A stretch of DNA of 64,000 nucleotides. Source: Bacteroides cellulosilyticus (GTDB lineage: Bacteria; Bacteroidota; Bacteroidia; Bacteroidales; Bacteroidaceae). Under the pieces are notes generated by a model that was not told where the DNA came from, ran no database searches, and saw nothing but the letters and a program-made list of their open reading frames with translations. Positions 26,961-34,818 of this stretch are shown in pieces. Made by a program: the position numbers and the translations under genes. The DNA lies in the NCBI RefSeq assembly GCF_020091405.1, contig NZ_CP081903.1, positions 6,820,501 through 6,884,500 on the forward strand. Direction: 5' to 3'. Position 1 is the stretch's first letter, and each line of letters begins with the position of its first letter.

Positions 26961-26992
26961 AAAAAGAGGCTGCCCAAAAGCAGCCTCCTTTT
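26961..26992 (-). terminator. Rho-independent terminator of tonB gene
   Basis: Stem GAGGCTGC (26966-26973) with GCAGCCTC (26980-26987), 6-nt loop, followed on the minus strand by a T-run. Lies 15 bp past the tonB stop. Confidence 0.85.
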
Positions 26993-27007
26993 TATATAGA
27001 TAACGTA

Positions 27008-27694
27008 TTACTGCAATCTAAACATTACAGGCACCGTATATTTAACGCGTACCGGTTTACCGCGCTGCATACCAGGTTTCCATTTCGGCATGGTACCAAT
27101 CACACGAAGTGCTTCTTTATCCAGATACGGGTCAACACCTCTTATGACTTTGGCGTCTACAATACTACCGTCCTTGTTAACAACGAACTGTACTGTTACA
27201 CGACCTTGCGTACCGTTTTCTTGTGCGATAGTCGGATATTTGATGTTCTTGCTCAAGAATTGCATCAAACCAGCCATACCACCATTCGGGAATTCAGGCA
27301 TTTGTTCTACAACCTCAAAAATGGTTTGTTCTTCCGGTTCTTCTTCTACAACAGTTACAGGCACATATTTTACTTCTACTGCCTTACCTGTTTCTTCTGA
27401 AGAGGCGATAACTGTTTCTTCCACATCAGCATCATCCGCTACGATTTCCAACGTTTCGTTAATCGGAGCTACTTCAGGAGGAGGAGGAGCTACTTTTTCT
27501 TCCTGTTCAGTGATAGGAACCATTTCTTCTTCAAAATAGAGATCAGTAAGCGCCTGGCTTGTATCAATCTTGATATCGCGCTTCGTCCATTCAAATGCTA
27601 TAAACATAAAGGCAAGCACAATAACATAACCAATAAGCATCCAAGTCGATTTCTTGTTCTCCAAATCTGCTTTAGGTGTTTTCTTAATTTCCAT
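27008..27694 (-). CDS. tonB: TonB-family energy transducer
   Basis: 228 residues. An N-terminal transmembrane helix (about 18-36), an acidic and Pro-rich linker (EEKVAPPPPEVAP at about 62-75) and a C-terminal TonB domain (from about 145: FPNGGMAGLMQFLSKNIKYP, then GRVTVQFVVNKDGSI and MPKWKPGMQRGKPV). TonB spans the periplasm to energise outer-membrane receptors with the ExbBD motor. It is separated from the exb operon by about 3 kb. The upstream gene on the opposite strand is porQ; the 206-bp gap between the divergent starts must hold both promoters. Confidence 0.93.
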   Translation of the reverse strand: MEIKKTPKADLENKKSTWMLIGYVIVLAFMFIAFEWTKRDIKIDTSQALTDLYFEEEMVPITEQEEKVAPPPPEVAPINETLEIVADDADVEETVIASSEETGKAVEVKYVPVTVVEEEPEEQTIFEVVEQMPEFPNGGMAGLMQFLSKNIKYPTIAQENGTQGRVTVQFVVNKDGSIVDAKVIRGVDPYLDKEALRVIGTMPKWKPGMQRGKPVRVKYTVPVMFRLQ

Positions 27695-27874
27695 AATTAT
27701 AATATTATTTTAACGTGTTTCTCATTTTGGGCAAATATAGTACTTTTTCCGCAAAACGTTCAGCCGTACTATCTTTTTTAAGACAATATGCACCCATTTT
27801 TGTTTTTTTTATCCTTCAGAAAGCACACCTGTGCTTTTGTGCCACAAATGTAACGAGATATTTTAAAAATACCG

Positions 27875-27882
27875 TATCTTTG
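27875..27882 (+). promoter_or_regulatory. -7 promoter element (TATCTTTG) for porQ
   Basis: TAnnTTTG match 18 bp before the ATG at 27901. Confidence 0.55.
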
Positions 27883-27900
27883 GCAATAATTTTAAATGAA

Positions 27901-28866
27901 ATGTTGAAAAAGTCTTTTATAACGGCGCTACTACTCCTGATTTTCTCCGTTTTACGTGCACAAGACGGAACCAGCGCCTTTCAATTTCTGAAACTCCCTT
28001 TTTCTGCCCATGCATCAGCATTGGGTGGAGAAAACATTTCTATTATAGAAGATGATTTGACTATGGCTGTCCAGAATCCGGCCCTTCTTTCCTGCGTAGC
28101 GGATAAGACTCTCAACTTGAATTACATGCTTTACATGAATGGTGTCAACGTTGGTGGAGCCGCATTTGCACGTACTGCCGGTGAGCGTTCCACCTGGGCA
28201 ATAACCGCACAATATGTAGACTATGGGGAGCTTAAAGAAACGACTGAAGAAAATATTGAAACCGGAACTTTCTCCGCCAAAGATATCTCTATATCGGGTA
28301 TTTATACCTATGATTTAAGTGATTATTGGAGTGGAGGTGTACGCACCAATTTCATTTACTCCCACTATGATAAATATTCTTCATTTGCTATCGGCGTCGA
28401 TCTGGGATTAAACTACTATCATCAGGAGTCCGATTTTTCCGCCTCGCTCGTTGCACGCAACCTGGGAGGACAGCTTAAAGCCTTTGAGGAACGGCATGAG
28501 AAATTACCTGTTGATGTACAACTGGGGTTCAGCAAACGATTGTCACATGCTCCGTTCCGGCTTTCCCTTACCCTACATGACCTCACACACTGGAGTGCCT
28601 CAACCACAGCGGCAAACAATTTCGGAAAGAAATTGTTAAATCATATTGCCCTTGGTATTGACTTCCTACCAACCAACAACTTTTATTTGGCAGCCGGATA
28701 TAATTTCCGCCGCGGAGAAGAAATGAAAATAAACGGTTCCAGTCATTGGGCAGGTTTCACCTGTGGTACAGGTATTCAATTAAAGCGGTTGAAACTGGGA
28801 ATGGCATACGCCAAATATCATGTAAGTTCATCCTCACTTATTTTTAATTTATCATATACCTTATAA
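27901..28866 (+). CDS. porQ: Type IX secretion system protein PorQ
   Basis: The start at 27901 is chosen because it gives a signal peptide (MLKKSFITALLLLIFSVLRA) and the typical length of 321 residues; an earlier in-frame start lacks one. The N-terminal FQFLKLPFSAHASALGGENI and the DPA/QNPALL segment are characteristic of the PorQ/PorV-like outer-membrane beta-barrels of T9SS; the C-terminal strands repeat Tyr/Phe. PorQ forms part of the attachment complex for cargo. It is followed after 22 bp by cmk, an arrangement I recall in Bacteroides. Whether a full T9SS exists cannot be read here. Confidence 0.85.
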   Translation: MLKKSFITALLLLIFSVLRAQDGTSAFQFLKLPFSAHASALGGENISIIEDDLTMAVQNPALLSCVADKTLNLNYMLYMNGVNVGGAAFARTAGERSTWAITAQYVDYGELKETTEENIETGTFSAKDISISGIYTYDLSDYWSGGVRTNFIYSHYDKYSSFAIGVDLGLNYYHQESDFSASLVARNLGGQLKAFEERHEKLPVDVQLGFSKRLSHAPFRLSLTLHDLTHWSASTTAANNFGKKLLNHIALGIDFLPTNNFYLAAGYNFRRGEEMKINGSSHWAGFTCGTGIQLKRLKLGMAYAKYHVSSSSLIFNLSYTL

Positions 28867-28888
28867 TATATAATAACATAACTCAAAT

Positions 28889-29578
28889 ATGAAAAAGATA
28901 ACTATTGCAATCGACGGCTTTTCCTCTTGCGGAAAAAGTACTATGGCAAAAGACCTTGCCCGTGAAATAGGTTACATCTACATCGATAGTGGTGCCATGT
29001 ACCGTGCAGTCACTTTATACAGTATAGAAAACGATATCTTTCAGGGAAATGACATCGATACGGAAAGACTTCGAAAAGAAATAGATAATATCCATATTTC
29101 CTTTCAATTAAACCCTGAGACCGGACGTCCGGATACTTATCTGAACGGAGTAAATGTAGAAAATAAAATCCGCAGCATGGAAGTTTCTTCCCATGTTAGT
29201 CCCATTGCAACTTTAGGGTTTGTACGCGAAGCAATGGTAGCACAGCAACAAGCAATGGGCAATTCCAAAGGTATTGTCATGGATGGACGTGATATCGGAA
29301 CTACGGTTTTTCCAGATGCTGAACTAAAAATATTTGTAACTGCCACGCCCGAAATCCGTGCACAACGTCGCTATGATGAATTAAAGACCAAAGGACAAGA
29401 AGCCAGTTTTGATGAAATACTTGAAAACGTAAAGCAACGGGATTATATCGATCAGAATAGAGAAGTAAGCCCGCTTCGCAAAGCAGATGACGCATTGCTG
29501 CTGGACAACACTGACATGACTATTCCTCAACAAAAGGAATGGTTGCAAGAGCAATTCAATAAGATCGTTAAGAGATAA
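28889..29578 (+). CDS. cmk: Cytidylate kinase
   Basis: 229 residues. P-loop [15 protein letters not shown] at residues 9-23, the CMP-binding [11 protein letters not shown] ([10 protein letters not shown]), [20 protein letters not shown], and [20 protein letters not shown] near the C-terminus, which is the lid segment of CMP kinases. Phosphorylates CMP and dCMP using ATP. It is 22 bp after porQ and before ispH with the 22-bp-period array (29584-29671) between. Confidence 0.96.
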   Translation: MKKITIAIDGFSSCGKSTMAKDLAREIGYIYIDSGAMYRAVTLYSIENDIFQGNDIDTERLRKEIDNIHISFQLNPETGRPDTYLNGVNVENKIRSMEVSSHVSPIATLGFVREAMVAQQQAMGNSKGIVMDGRDIGTTVFPDAELKIFVTATPEIRAQRRYDELKTKGQEASFDEILENVKQRDYIDQNREVSPLRKADDALLLDNTDMTIPQQKEWLQEQFNKIVKR

Positions 29579-29583
29579 AGGAA

Positions 29584-29671
29584 AAAGGGTGTAGCCTTAT
29601 GCCGTAAAAGGTGTAGCCATCCAAGACAAAGGGTGTAGCCTTGGGCCGTAAAGGGTGTAGCCCTTCCGAAG
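29584..29671 (+). repeat. 22-bp-period array, AAAGGGTGTAGCC core
   Basis: Units start at 29584, 29606, 29628 and 29650, exactly 22 bp apart. The first 13 bases of each read AAAGGGTGTAGCC (second unit AAAAGGTGTAGCC); the remaining 9 bases vary, but the first and third share CCGT endings. It lies between the cmk stop and the ispH start, in a gap of 128 bp. An in-frame TTG at 29641 inside the array is not taken as the ispH start. Confidence 0.85.
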
Positions 29672-29706
29672 GTCCGTTTACAATCTCTATATCAACATAT
29701 TATATT

Positions 29707-30579
29707 ATGGTAAAAGTAGAAATAGATGAAGGTTCCGGCTTCTGCTTCGGTGTAGTCACTGCAATAAATAAAGCTGAAGAAGAGCTAGCCAATGGAGGCA
29801 CTTTATATTGCCTGGGAGACATCGTGCACAATAGCCGTGAAGTGGAGCGCCTGAAAGAGATGGGCCTCATCACTATCAATCATGATGACTTTAATCATTT
29901 GCACGATGCCAAAGTTTTGCTGCGTGCCCATGGAGAACCGCCCGAAACCTATGAAATTGCCCGTCGCAATAATATTGAAATCATTGATGCCACTTGCCCG
30001 GTAGTACTCCGCTTACAAAAGAAAATCAAGCAAGAATATACTCAAAAAGATACCGAGGACAAACAAATCGTTATCTATGGAAAAACCGGTCATGCGGAAG
30101 TCCTTGGTTTAGTAGGACAAACTACCGGAGAAGCAATTGTCATAGAAAAGTTGGAAGAAGCTAAAAAACTGGATTTCACCAGAAGCATCCGTTTATATTC
30201 GCAAACAACAAAGTCATTGGACGAATTCCAGAAAATCGTAGAATACATCAAAGAACATATCTCGCCTGATGTCACATTCGAATATTATGATACCATCTGC
30301 CGACAAGTAGCCAATCGCATTCCGAACATACGGAAATTTGCCGCTTCGCACGACCTGGTATTCTTTGTGAGTGGCAAGAAAAGTTCCAATGGAAAAATGT
30401 TGTTCAGCGAATGCAAAAAAGTCAACCCAAATTCCCACTTGATAGACAGTGCTGAAGAGATAGACAGTTCTCTGCTTACCGGAGCTTCCTCTATCGGAGT
30501 ATGTGGAGCAACCTCCACTCCCAAATGGCTGATGGAAGAAATTTCTAAGGCCATTCAATCACGACTTACAGGACAATAA
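29707..30579 (+). CDS. ispH: 4-hydroxy-3-methylbut-2-enyl diphosphate reductase
   Basis: 290 residues from the ATG at 29707, which gives the typical N-terminus MVKVEIDEGSGFCFGVV; an upstream TTG in the repeat array would add 22 residues of repeat sequence and is rejected. The three [4Fe-4S] ligands are Cys13, Cys97 (DATCPVV) and Cys198 (DTICRQVANR). AHGEPPET contains the substrate-binding His and Glu. Last step of the MEP pathway to IPP and DMAPP, feeding the polyprenyl synthase encoded at 25954. The GKMLFSECKK segment fits the family. Confidence 0.96.
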   Translation: MVKVEIDEGSGFCFGVVTAINKAEEELANGGTLYCLGDIVHNSREVERLKEMGLITINHDDFNHLHDAKVLLRAHGEPPETYEIARRNNIEIIDATCPVVLRLQKKIKQEYTQKDTEDKQIVIYGKTGHAEVLGLVGQTTGEAIVIEKLEEAKKLDFTRSIRLYSQTTKSLDEFQKIVEYIKEHISPDVTFEYYDTICRQVANRIPNIRKFAASHDLVFFVSGKKSSNGKMLFSECKKVNPNSHLIDSAEEIDSSLLTGASSIGVCGATSTPKWLMEEISKAIQSRLTGQ

Positions 30580-30638
30580 GTCACCGTTTTGAAACAACAA
30601 ATTAACGTTAAATATGAATCACGCCCTCAGCTTTTTGC

Positions 30639-30646
30639 TATCTTTG
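30639..30646 (+). promoter_or_regulatory. -7 promoter element (TATCTTTG) for pfkA
   Basis: TAnnTTTG match 33 bp before the ATG at 30680, in a 100-bp gap. Confidence 0.55.
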
Positions 30647-30679
30647 CGTCGATTATTTAAACCAAACTAAAAGATTGTT

Positions 30680-31660
30680 ATGGGAACAGTTAAGTGCATA
30701 GGTATTTTGACATCCGGTGGCGATGCACCGGGAATGAACGCTGCTATTCGTGCGGTAACACGTGCTGCTATTTACAACGGATTACAAGTAAAAGGTATAT
30801 ATAGAGGTTACAGAGGTCTGGTAACCGGTGAAATCAAAGAATTCAAAAGCCAGAACGTAAGTAATATTATACAATTAGGTGGTACTATCCTGAAAACAGC
30901 TCGTTGCCAGGAGTTCACTACTCCCGAAGGACGTCAGATTGCATATGATAATATGAAGAAAGAAGGCATTGATGCCTTGGTTATCATTGGTGGTGACGGT
31001 TCATTGACGGGTGCACGTATTTTCGCACAAGAGTTTGATGTACCTTGTATCGGATTACCCGGTACTATCGACAATGACCTGTACGGAACAGATACGACTA
31101 TCGGTTATGATACAGCTTTGAATACCATTCTGGACGCTGTGGATAAAATTCGCGATACGGCAACTTCTCACGAACGCTTGTTCTTTGTGGAAGTAATGGG
31201 GCGTGATGCCGGCTTCCTAGCTTTGAACGGTGCTATTGCCTCAGGTGCAGAGGCCGCTATCATTCCAGAGTTCAGTACGGAAGTCGATCAACTGGAAGAA
31301 TTCATCAAAAACGGTTTCCGTAAATCCAAGAACAGTAGTATTGTAATTGTTGCGGAAAGCGAACTGACAGGTGGAGCCATGCACTTTGCAGAGCGTGTAA
31401 AGAATGAATATCCTCAATACGACGTACGTGTTACTATCCTTGGACACTTGCAGCGCGGTGGAAGTCCTACTGCTCACGATCGTATCCTTGCCAGCCGACT
31501 CGGTGCGGCAGCTATTGATGCCATCATGGATGGACAACGCAATGTAATGGTCGGTATCGAACATGACGAAGTGGTATACGTTCCTTTCACAAAAGCTATC
31601 AAGAATGATAAGCCAATCAAAAAAGACTTGGTAAATGTATTGAGAGAACTCTCTATTTAA
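30680..31660 (+). CDS. pfkA: 6-phosphofructokinase
   Basis: 326 residues. ATP-binding [15 protein letters not shown] near residues 7-21, GGDGSLTGA, the catalytic region [20 protein letters not shown] with Asp in TIDND, and substrate residues in [11 protein letters not shown] and [14 protein letters not shown]. Phosphorylates fructose 6-phosphate in glycolysis. The [10 protein letters not shown] segment and Gly in the GGDG motif favour the ATP-dependent enzyme over the PPi-dependent type. Single gene; convergent with the SDR gene, separated by a hairpin terminator. Confidence 0.95.
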   Translation: MGTVKCIGILTSGGDAPGMNAAIRAVTRAAIYNGLQVKGIYRGYRGLVTGEIKEFKSQNVSNIIQLGGTILKTARCQEFTTPEGRQIAYDNMKKEGIDALVIIGGDGSLTGARIFAQEFDVPCIGLPGTIDNDLYGTDTTIGYDTALNTILDAVDKIRDTATSHERLFFVEVMGRDAGFLALNGAIASGAEAAIIPEFSTEVDQLEEFIKNGFRKSKNSSIVIVAESELTGGAMHFAERVKNEYPQYDVRVTILGHLQRGGSPTAHDRILASRLGAAAIDAIMDGQRNVMVGIEHDEVVYVPFTKAIKNDKPIKKDLVNVLRELSI

Positions 31661-31677
31661 TTAGAATATAGTGAAAT

Positions 31678-31716
31678 ATGCAAAAGCGCGGATGAAATTC
31701 ATCCGCACTTTTGCAT
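31678..31716. terminator. Bidirectional hairpin terminator
   Basis: Arms 31678-31695 and 31699-31716 pair with one G-T type mismatch, with a 3-nt loop; located between convergent pfkA and SDR genes. The right arm ends at the SDR stop codon. T-runs are weak. Confidence 0.7.
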
Positions 31717-32561
31717 TATAGCCATTTTGCTACAATTTCTTCTGTCTTATCCCATAGTTCCTTCATCTGTACATGATGAAAGAATTTCTCTGAGAGCTGT
31801 TTAGGATGGCAACTTACATTCAATGTTCCGGTACGTTTTCCCGCATCTTCATCCAGTAACAAACTGATGGCCGTCGCTGCTCCCTGGCGAGGCGTACGTA
31901 TGAAAGGCCGGAAAAAGATATCCGTCAACGGATCAAACCACATATGCATCGTAATGATTTTTGTGGAAACAATACCCGGATCAGCAGCATTGACAATAAT
32001 TCCTTTTTCTTTCACCTTCTTCGATAGAGCTATTGTAAACAGAGTCAATGCCAACTTCGTATTACTATAAATCGGAATACGCCAGAAAGCACCTTTCTTT
32101 CCACGTAAAAAGAAGTCAGGAAAATCCAGTTTACCAATGGCATAAGTACAGGACACCATATTTACAATCCTGCTTCCCTCTCCCATCAATGGTAGCAATT
32201 TACGGGTCAACAAATAGGGAGCTACATAATTGACACTCACTGTATGTTCCAATCCATCTTCGGTGATACAACGTTTCGTTTCCATGGTGCCGGCATTGTT
32301 CATTAACAAGGTGATAGCTTCTCCACGCTGAAGAAGTTCATGGGCAAAAGAAGCCGTAGAAGATAAAGAAGCAAGATTGACCGGTACTATTTCCAATGCT
32401 ATATTTCCTGTTTCCCGCATTATTAACTGACGTTTCTCTTCTGCGATTTCAGGATCACGACACGCCATAATGACTTTATATCCGGCGGCAGCAACAGCGC
32501 GTGTAATCTCCATTCCCATACCGCCATCTGCTCCGGTTATAACTGCAAGTTTCTGTTTCAT
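31716..32561 (-). CDS. SDR-family NAD(P)-dependent oxidoreductase, probable hydroxysteroid dehydrogenase
   Basis: 281 residues with the SDR Rossmann motif TGADGGMG (residues 8-15), NNAG (LLMNNAGTM) and the catalytic YxxxK (YSNTKLALTLF, with Ser in VSC upstream). It is the third gene of a set with a steroid 5-alpha-reductase and an OYE-type reductase; the start overlaps the stop of the latter by 1 bp (TAATG). In the Bacteroidetes cluster that reduces 3-oxo-delta4 bile acids or steroids, an SDR acts as 3-beta-hydroxysteroid dehydrogenase, which is the inference here. The sequence alone cannot fix substrate or stereochemistry. Confidence 0.85.
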   Translation of the reverse strand: MKQKLAVITGADGGMGMEITRAVAAAGYKVIMACRDPEIAEEKRQLIMRETGNIALEIVPVNLASLSSTASFAHELLQRGEAITLLMNNAGTMETKRCITEDGLEHTVSVNYVAPYLLTRKLLPLMGEGSRIVNMVSCTYAIGKLDFPDFFLRGKKGAFWRIPIYSNTKLALTLFTIALSKKVKEKGIIVNAADPGIVSTKIITMHMWFDPLTDIFFRPFIRTPRQGAATAISLLLDEDAGKRTGTLNVSCHPKQLSEKFFHHVQMKELWDKTEEIVAKWL

Positions 32562-33781
32562 TATCCTTTTGCTTCTATTTTTGTAATTTCCCGCTTTAAG
32601 CCGGCCGGAAGTTCTTCATTCAAATGCTGATGGCATGCCATTTCAATGGAATACATCCGTGCAATACAGTAATTACTATGTTTACAATTACAGAGTGCTT
32701 TCTCCTCTTCACGCATACGGTTGACAAAGCCCGGTTCATTAAGCAGGGCACGTGCCATCTGTACAGCTTCAAAACCATCATTCAGTACCTCATCTATTTT
32801 CTCACGCGAAACTAAGCCACCTACATATACCAATGGCATCTTTATTTCTGCCCGAAATTTCAGCGCATCTTCCAGAAAGTAAGCCTCTTTGAAAGGAACG
32901 GTCGGTATCATCCATTTTCCCACCATCCGCACGCCATACTTCAACCACCAACAATTCATATAATGAGTCATGGAGCGGATAGGCATCTGCCCCCGCATCA
33001 CATACATAGGAGCCTTACTTACAAAACCTCCGCTCAGCACCAATGCATGAGCCCCCGATTGTTCCAGACGCTTTGCTACCTGCATCGTTTCATCTATCTC
33101 CATACCACCACAAAAACCGTCGCGCATGTTCATCTTCACTAATACAGCCATATCGGTTCCGGCAGCTTTCATCACTTCTTCCATCACCATGTCCATAAAA
33201 CGCATCCGGTTTTCCAGCGAACCACCGAAGCAGTCCTTACGCCGATTGGTATAAGGAGAAAGAAACTGAGAAATCAAATATCCGTGTCCGGCGTGTATTT
33301 CAACGGCATCAAAACCAGCTTCACGAGCCAGATTCACAGCACGACCATACGCACATGCCATCTCAGGCAGTTCCTCTTTCTTCAAGCCACGAACAAAAGT
33401 AGGTGAGTAAAGATTGAAACCACTGGAAGCTCCGACAGGAGTAACACCACAAATGCTTTTGTGCGACATATTGCCGCAATGTCCCAATTGGATAGCTGCT
33501 GCAGCACCTTCGGCATGTACAGCATCAGTCAGTTCCTTTAATCCGGGAATGATTTCAGACCGCATCCACAATTGGCGGTCGAACGACAAACCACTTTGGG
33601 TGACAGCTGCATAGGCCACAGTAGTCATTCCAACACCACCAGCCGAAACTGAACGATGATAATCAAGCAACATTTGCGAAGGGGCATTACCCGGACACAT
33701 ACTTTCAAATGCCGCTGAGCGGATGGTACGATTCCGTAAAGTCAGCGGGCCAAAAGTTACAGGAGTAAATAACTTGCTCAT
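32561..33781 (-). CDS. OYE-family NADH:flavin oxidoreductase, probable delta4-3-ketosteroid 5-beta-reductase
   Basis: 406 residues, a single TIM-barrel OYE domain. EIHAGHGYLISQFLSPYTNRR matches the family's substrate-binding His and Tyr, with the FMN-binding Gly-Gly near VYVGGLVS. There is a C-terminal cluster (CNCKHSNYC then MAC) whose four Cys could bind a 4Fe-4S cluster, but the FAD/NADH domain of BaiCD-type enzymes is missing. In the same three-gene arrangement this gene reduces the delta4 double bond. Reduction to the 5-beta isomer is inferred from the cluster, as the 5-alpha-reductase is encoded next door. Confidence 0.85.
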   Translation of the reverse strand: MSKLFTPVTFGPLTLRNRTIRSAAFESMCPGNAPSQMLLDYHRSVSAGGVGMTTVAYAAVTQSGLSFDRQLWMRSEIIPGLKELTDAVHAEGAAAAIQLGHCGNMSHKSICGVTPVGASSGFNLYSPTFVRGLKKEELPEMACAYGRAVNLAREAGFDAVEIHAGHGYLISQFLSPYTNRRKDCFGGSLENRMRFMDMVMEEVMKAAGTDMAVLVKMNMRDGFCGGMEIDETMQVAKRLEQSGAHALVLSGGFVSKAPMYVMRGQMPIRSMTHYMNCWWLKYGVRMVGKWMIPTVPFKEAYFLEDALKFRAEIKMPLVYVGGLVSREKIDEVLNDGFEAVQMARALLNEPGFVNRMREEEKALCNCKHSNYCIARMYSIEMACHQHLNEELPAGLKREITKIEAKG

Positions 33782-33820
33782 GAGTATTATTTATGATTTG
33801 TGATTTATAAGTGAGAGAAA

Positions 33821-34582
33821 TCAATATAGGAACGGAAAAACACGTTTCCGGTTTCCTACCGCATCTCCAAATTCTTCTTTATAGCGATGCCAGATAGCAT
33901 TAGCACGAGGAACCAGGTTAGCCACTGTCCACCATAGGAAAACCAGTCCGGAAAGCGACCATGTCAATATAGCCCATCCTGTCCATTCTATAATTTCACC
34001 AAAGTAATTGGCAGAGGTGACATAACGATACATCCCCTGCGATGGCAGATAATGCTGCGTATCTCCCGGTTTACGAAGATGGCGGATTACATAATCCGAA
34101 TACCAGTTGATTCCCATTCCAGTGAAGAACAGCAATACTCCAAGAATAAATTGTGGAGTCTTCAGCCAGTCCGGCATATAAAGATTTTCAGGAGCCAGAT
34201 AAAAAAGCCATTCTCCTTGCATAAAGCCATTCAAGAGGTTGAACAACATTCCCATCATCATAATAGCAAGTGGCATACGGCTTTTCCCCTTCAGCAGGAA
34301 AGGAAACACAAAGGCGCGCTGGAAATAATGCAATTGAAATAAGAGAAAGAAAATTAAAGGAACAATTGAATTATATCGTGCTGAATTCCACCAAAGTAAT
34401 AACATCACAATAAACACAGGTGCCTCCATCAGCATCCACGCCAACTTATTATTGATAGAAATGCCCCAAGATGCAGTTCGGAACATTCCATATCCCGCTT
34501 TGACAAAATAAAGTGCGATAAAAACAAACAGTGCGATAATGCTCATTGCACCCAGAAATAGCTGAAAAGTCCCTTGTTCCAT
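33821..34582 (-). CDS. 3-oxo-5-alpha-steroid 4-dehydrogenase (steroid 5-alpha-reductase family)
   Basis: 253 residues, integral membrane with about seven hydrophobic segments (including 12-34, 50-66, 72-84, 102-118, 143-160 and 198-224). The C-terminal half closely follows mammalian SRD5A: HLRKPGDTQHYLPSQG, RYVTSANYFGEI, EWTGWAILTWSLSG and a final FPFLY. This part binds NADPH and the delta4-3-oxo steroid. It is the first gene of the set, 39 bp before the OYE-type gene. In gut Bacteroidetes this cluster turns 3-oxo-delta4-lithocholate into isoallolithocholate; other steroids are possible. Confidence 0.9.
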   Translation of the reverse strand: MEQGTFQLFLGAMSIIALFVFIALYFVKAGYGMFRTASWGISINNKLAWMLMEAPVFIVMLLLWWNSARYNSIVPLIFFLLFQLHYFQRAFVFPFLLKGKSRMPLAIMMMGMLFNLLNGFMQGEWLFYLAPENLYMPDWLKTPQFILGVLLFFTGMGINWYSDYVIRHLRKPGDTQHYLPSQGMYRYVTSANYFGEIIEWTGWAILTWSLSGLVFLWWTVANLVPRANAIWHRYKEEFGDAVGNRKRVFPFLY

Positions 34583-34703
34583 ACTTGTTTCGATTTAAGT
34601 ACAGGCAAAGATATATAAAAAGGAGAGAAAAAGAAAACTTCCTCCCCCTAATTAGTTTACAAAGATGTTAGCAAATTATCTCATAAATATAGGGATATGA
34701 ATC

Positions 34704-34788
34704 AGTTACGAGCTACAGGCTACAAGCTACAAGTGCCTTTCGGAACATAGCGCAGCTACTTGTAGCTTGTAGCCTGTAGCTCGTAACT
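34704..34788. repeat. Perfect 31-bp inverted repeat, loop with ATAGCGCAGC
   Basis: Arms 34704-34734 and 34758-34788 are exact reverse complements; loop of 23 nt with ATAGCGCAGCT at 34747-34757. The arms are built of 7-nt units (GCTACAA/GCTACAG). It lies between the gltA stop (34819) and the 5-alpha-reductase start (34582). TGTAGCTCGTAACTTCATTC at 34773-34792 matches 14390-14409. Confidence 0.9.
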
Positions 34789-34818
34789 TCATTCCTTTCT
34801 TTTTCGTTTTACTCGTCT

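Noticed and set aside
29641..29706. TTG at 29641 as the start of ispH
   Set aside because: It would translate the repeat array; the ATG at 29707 gives the typical IspH N-terminus and length.
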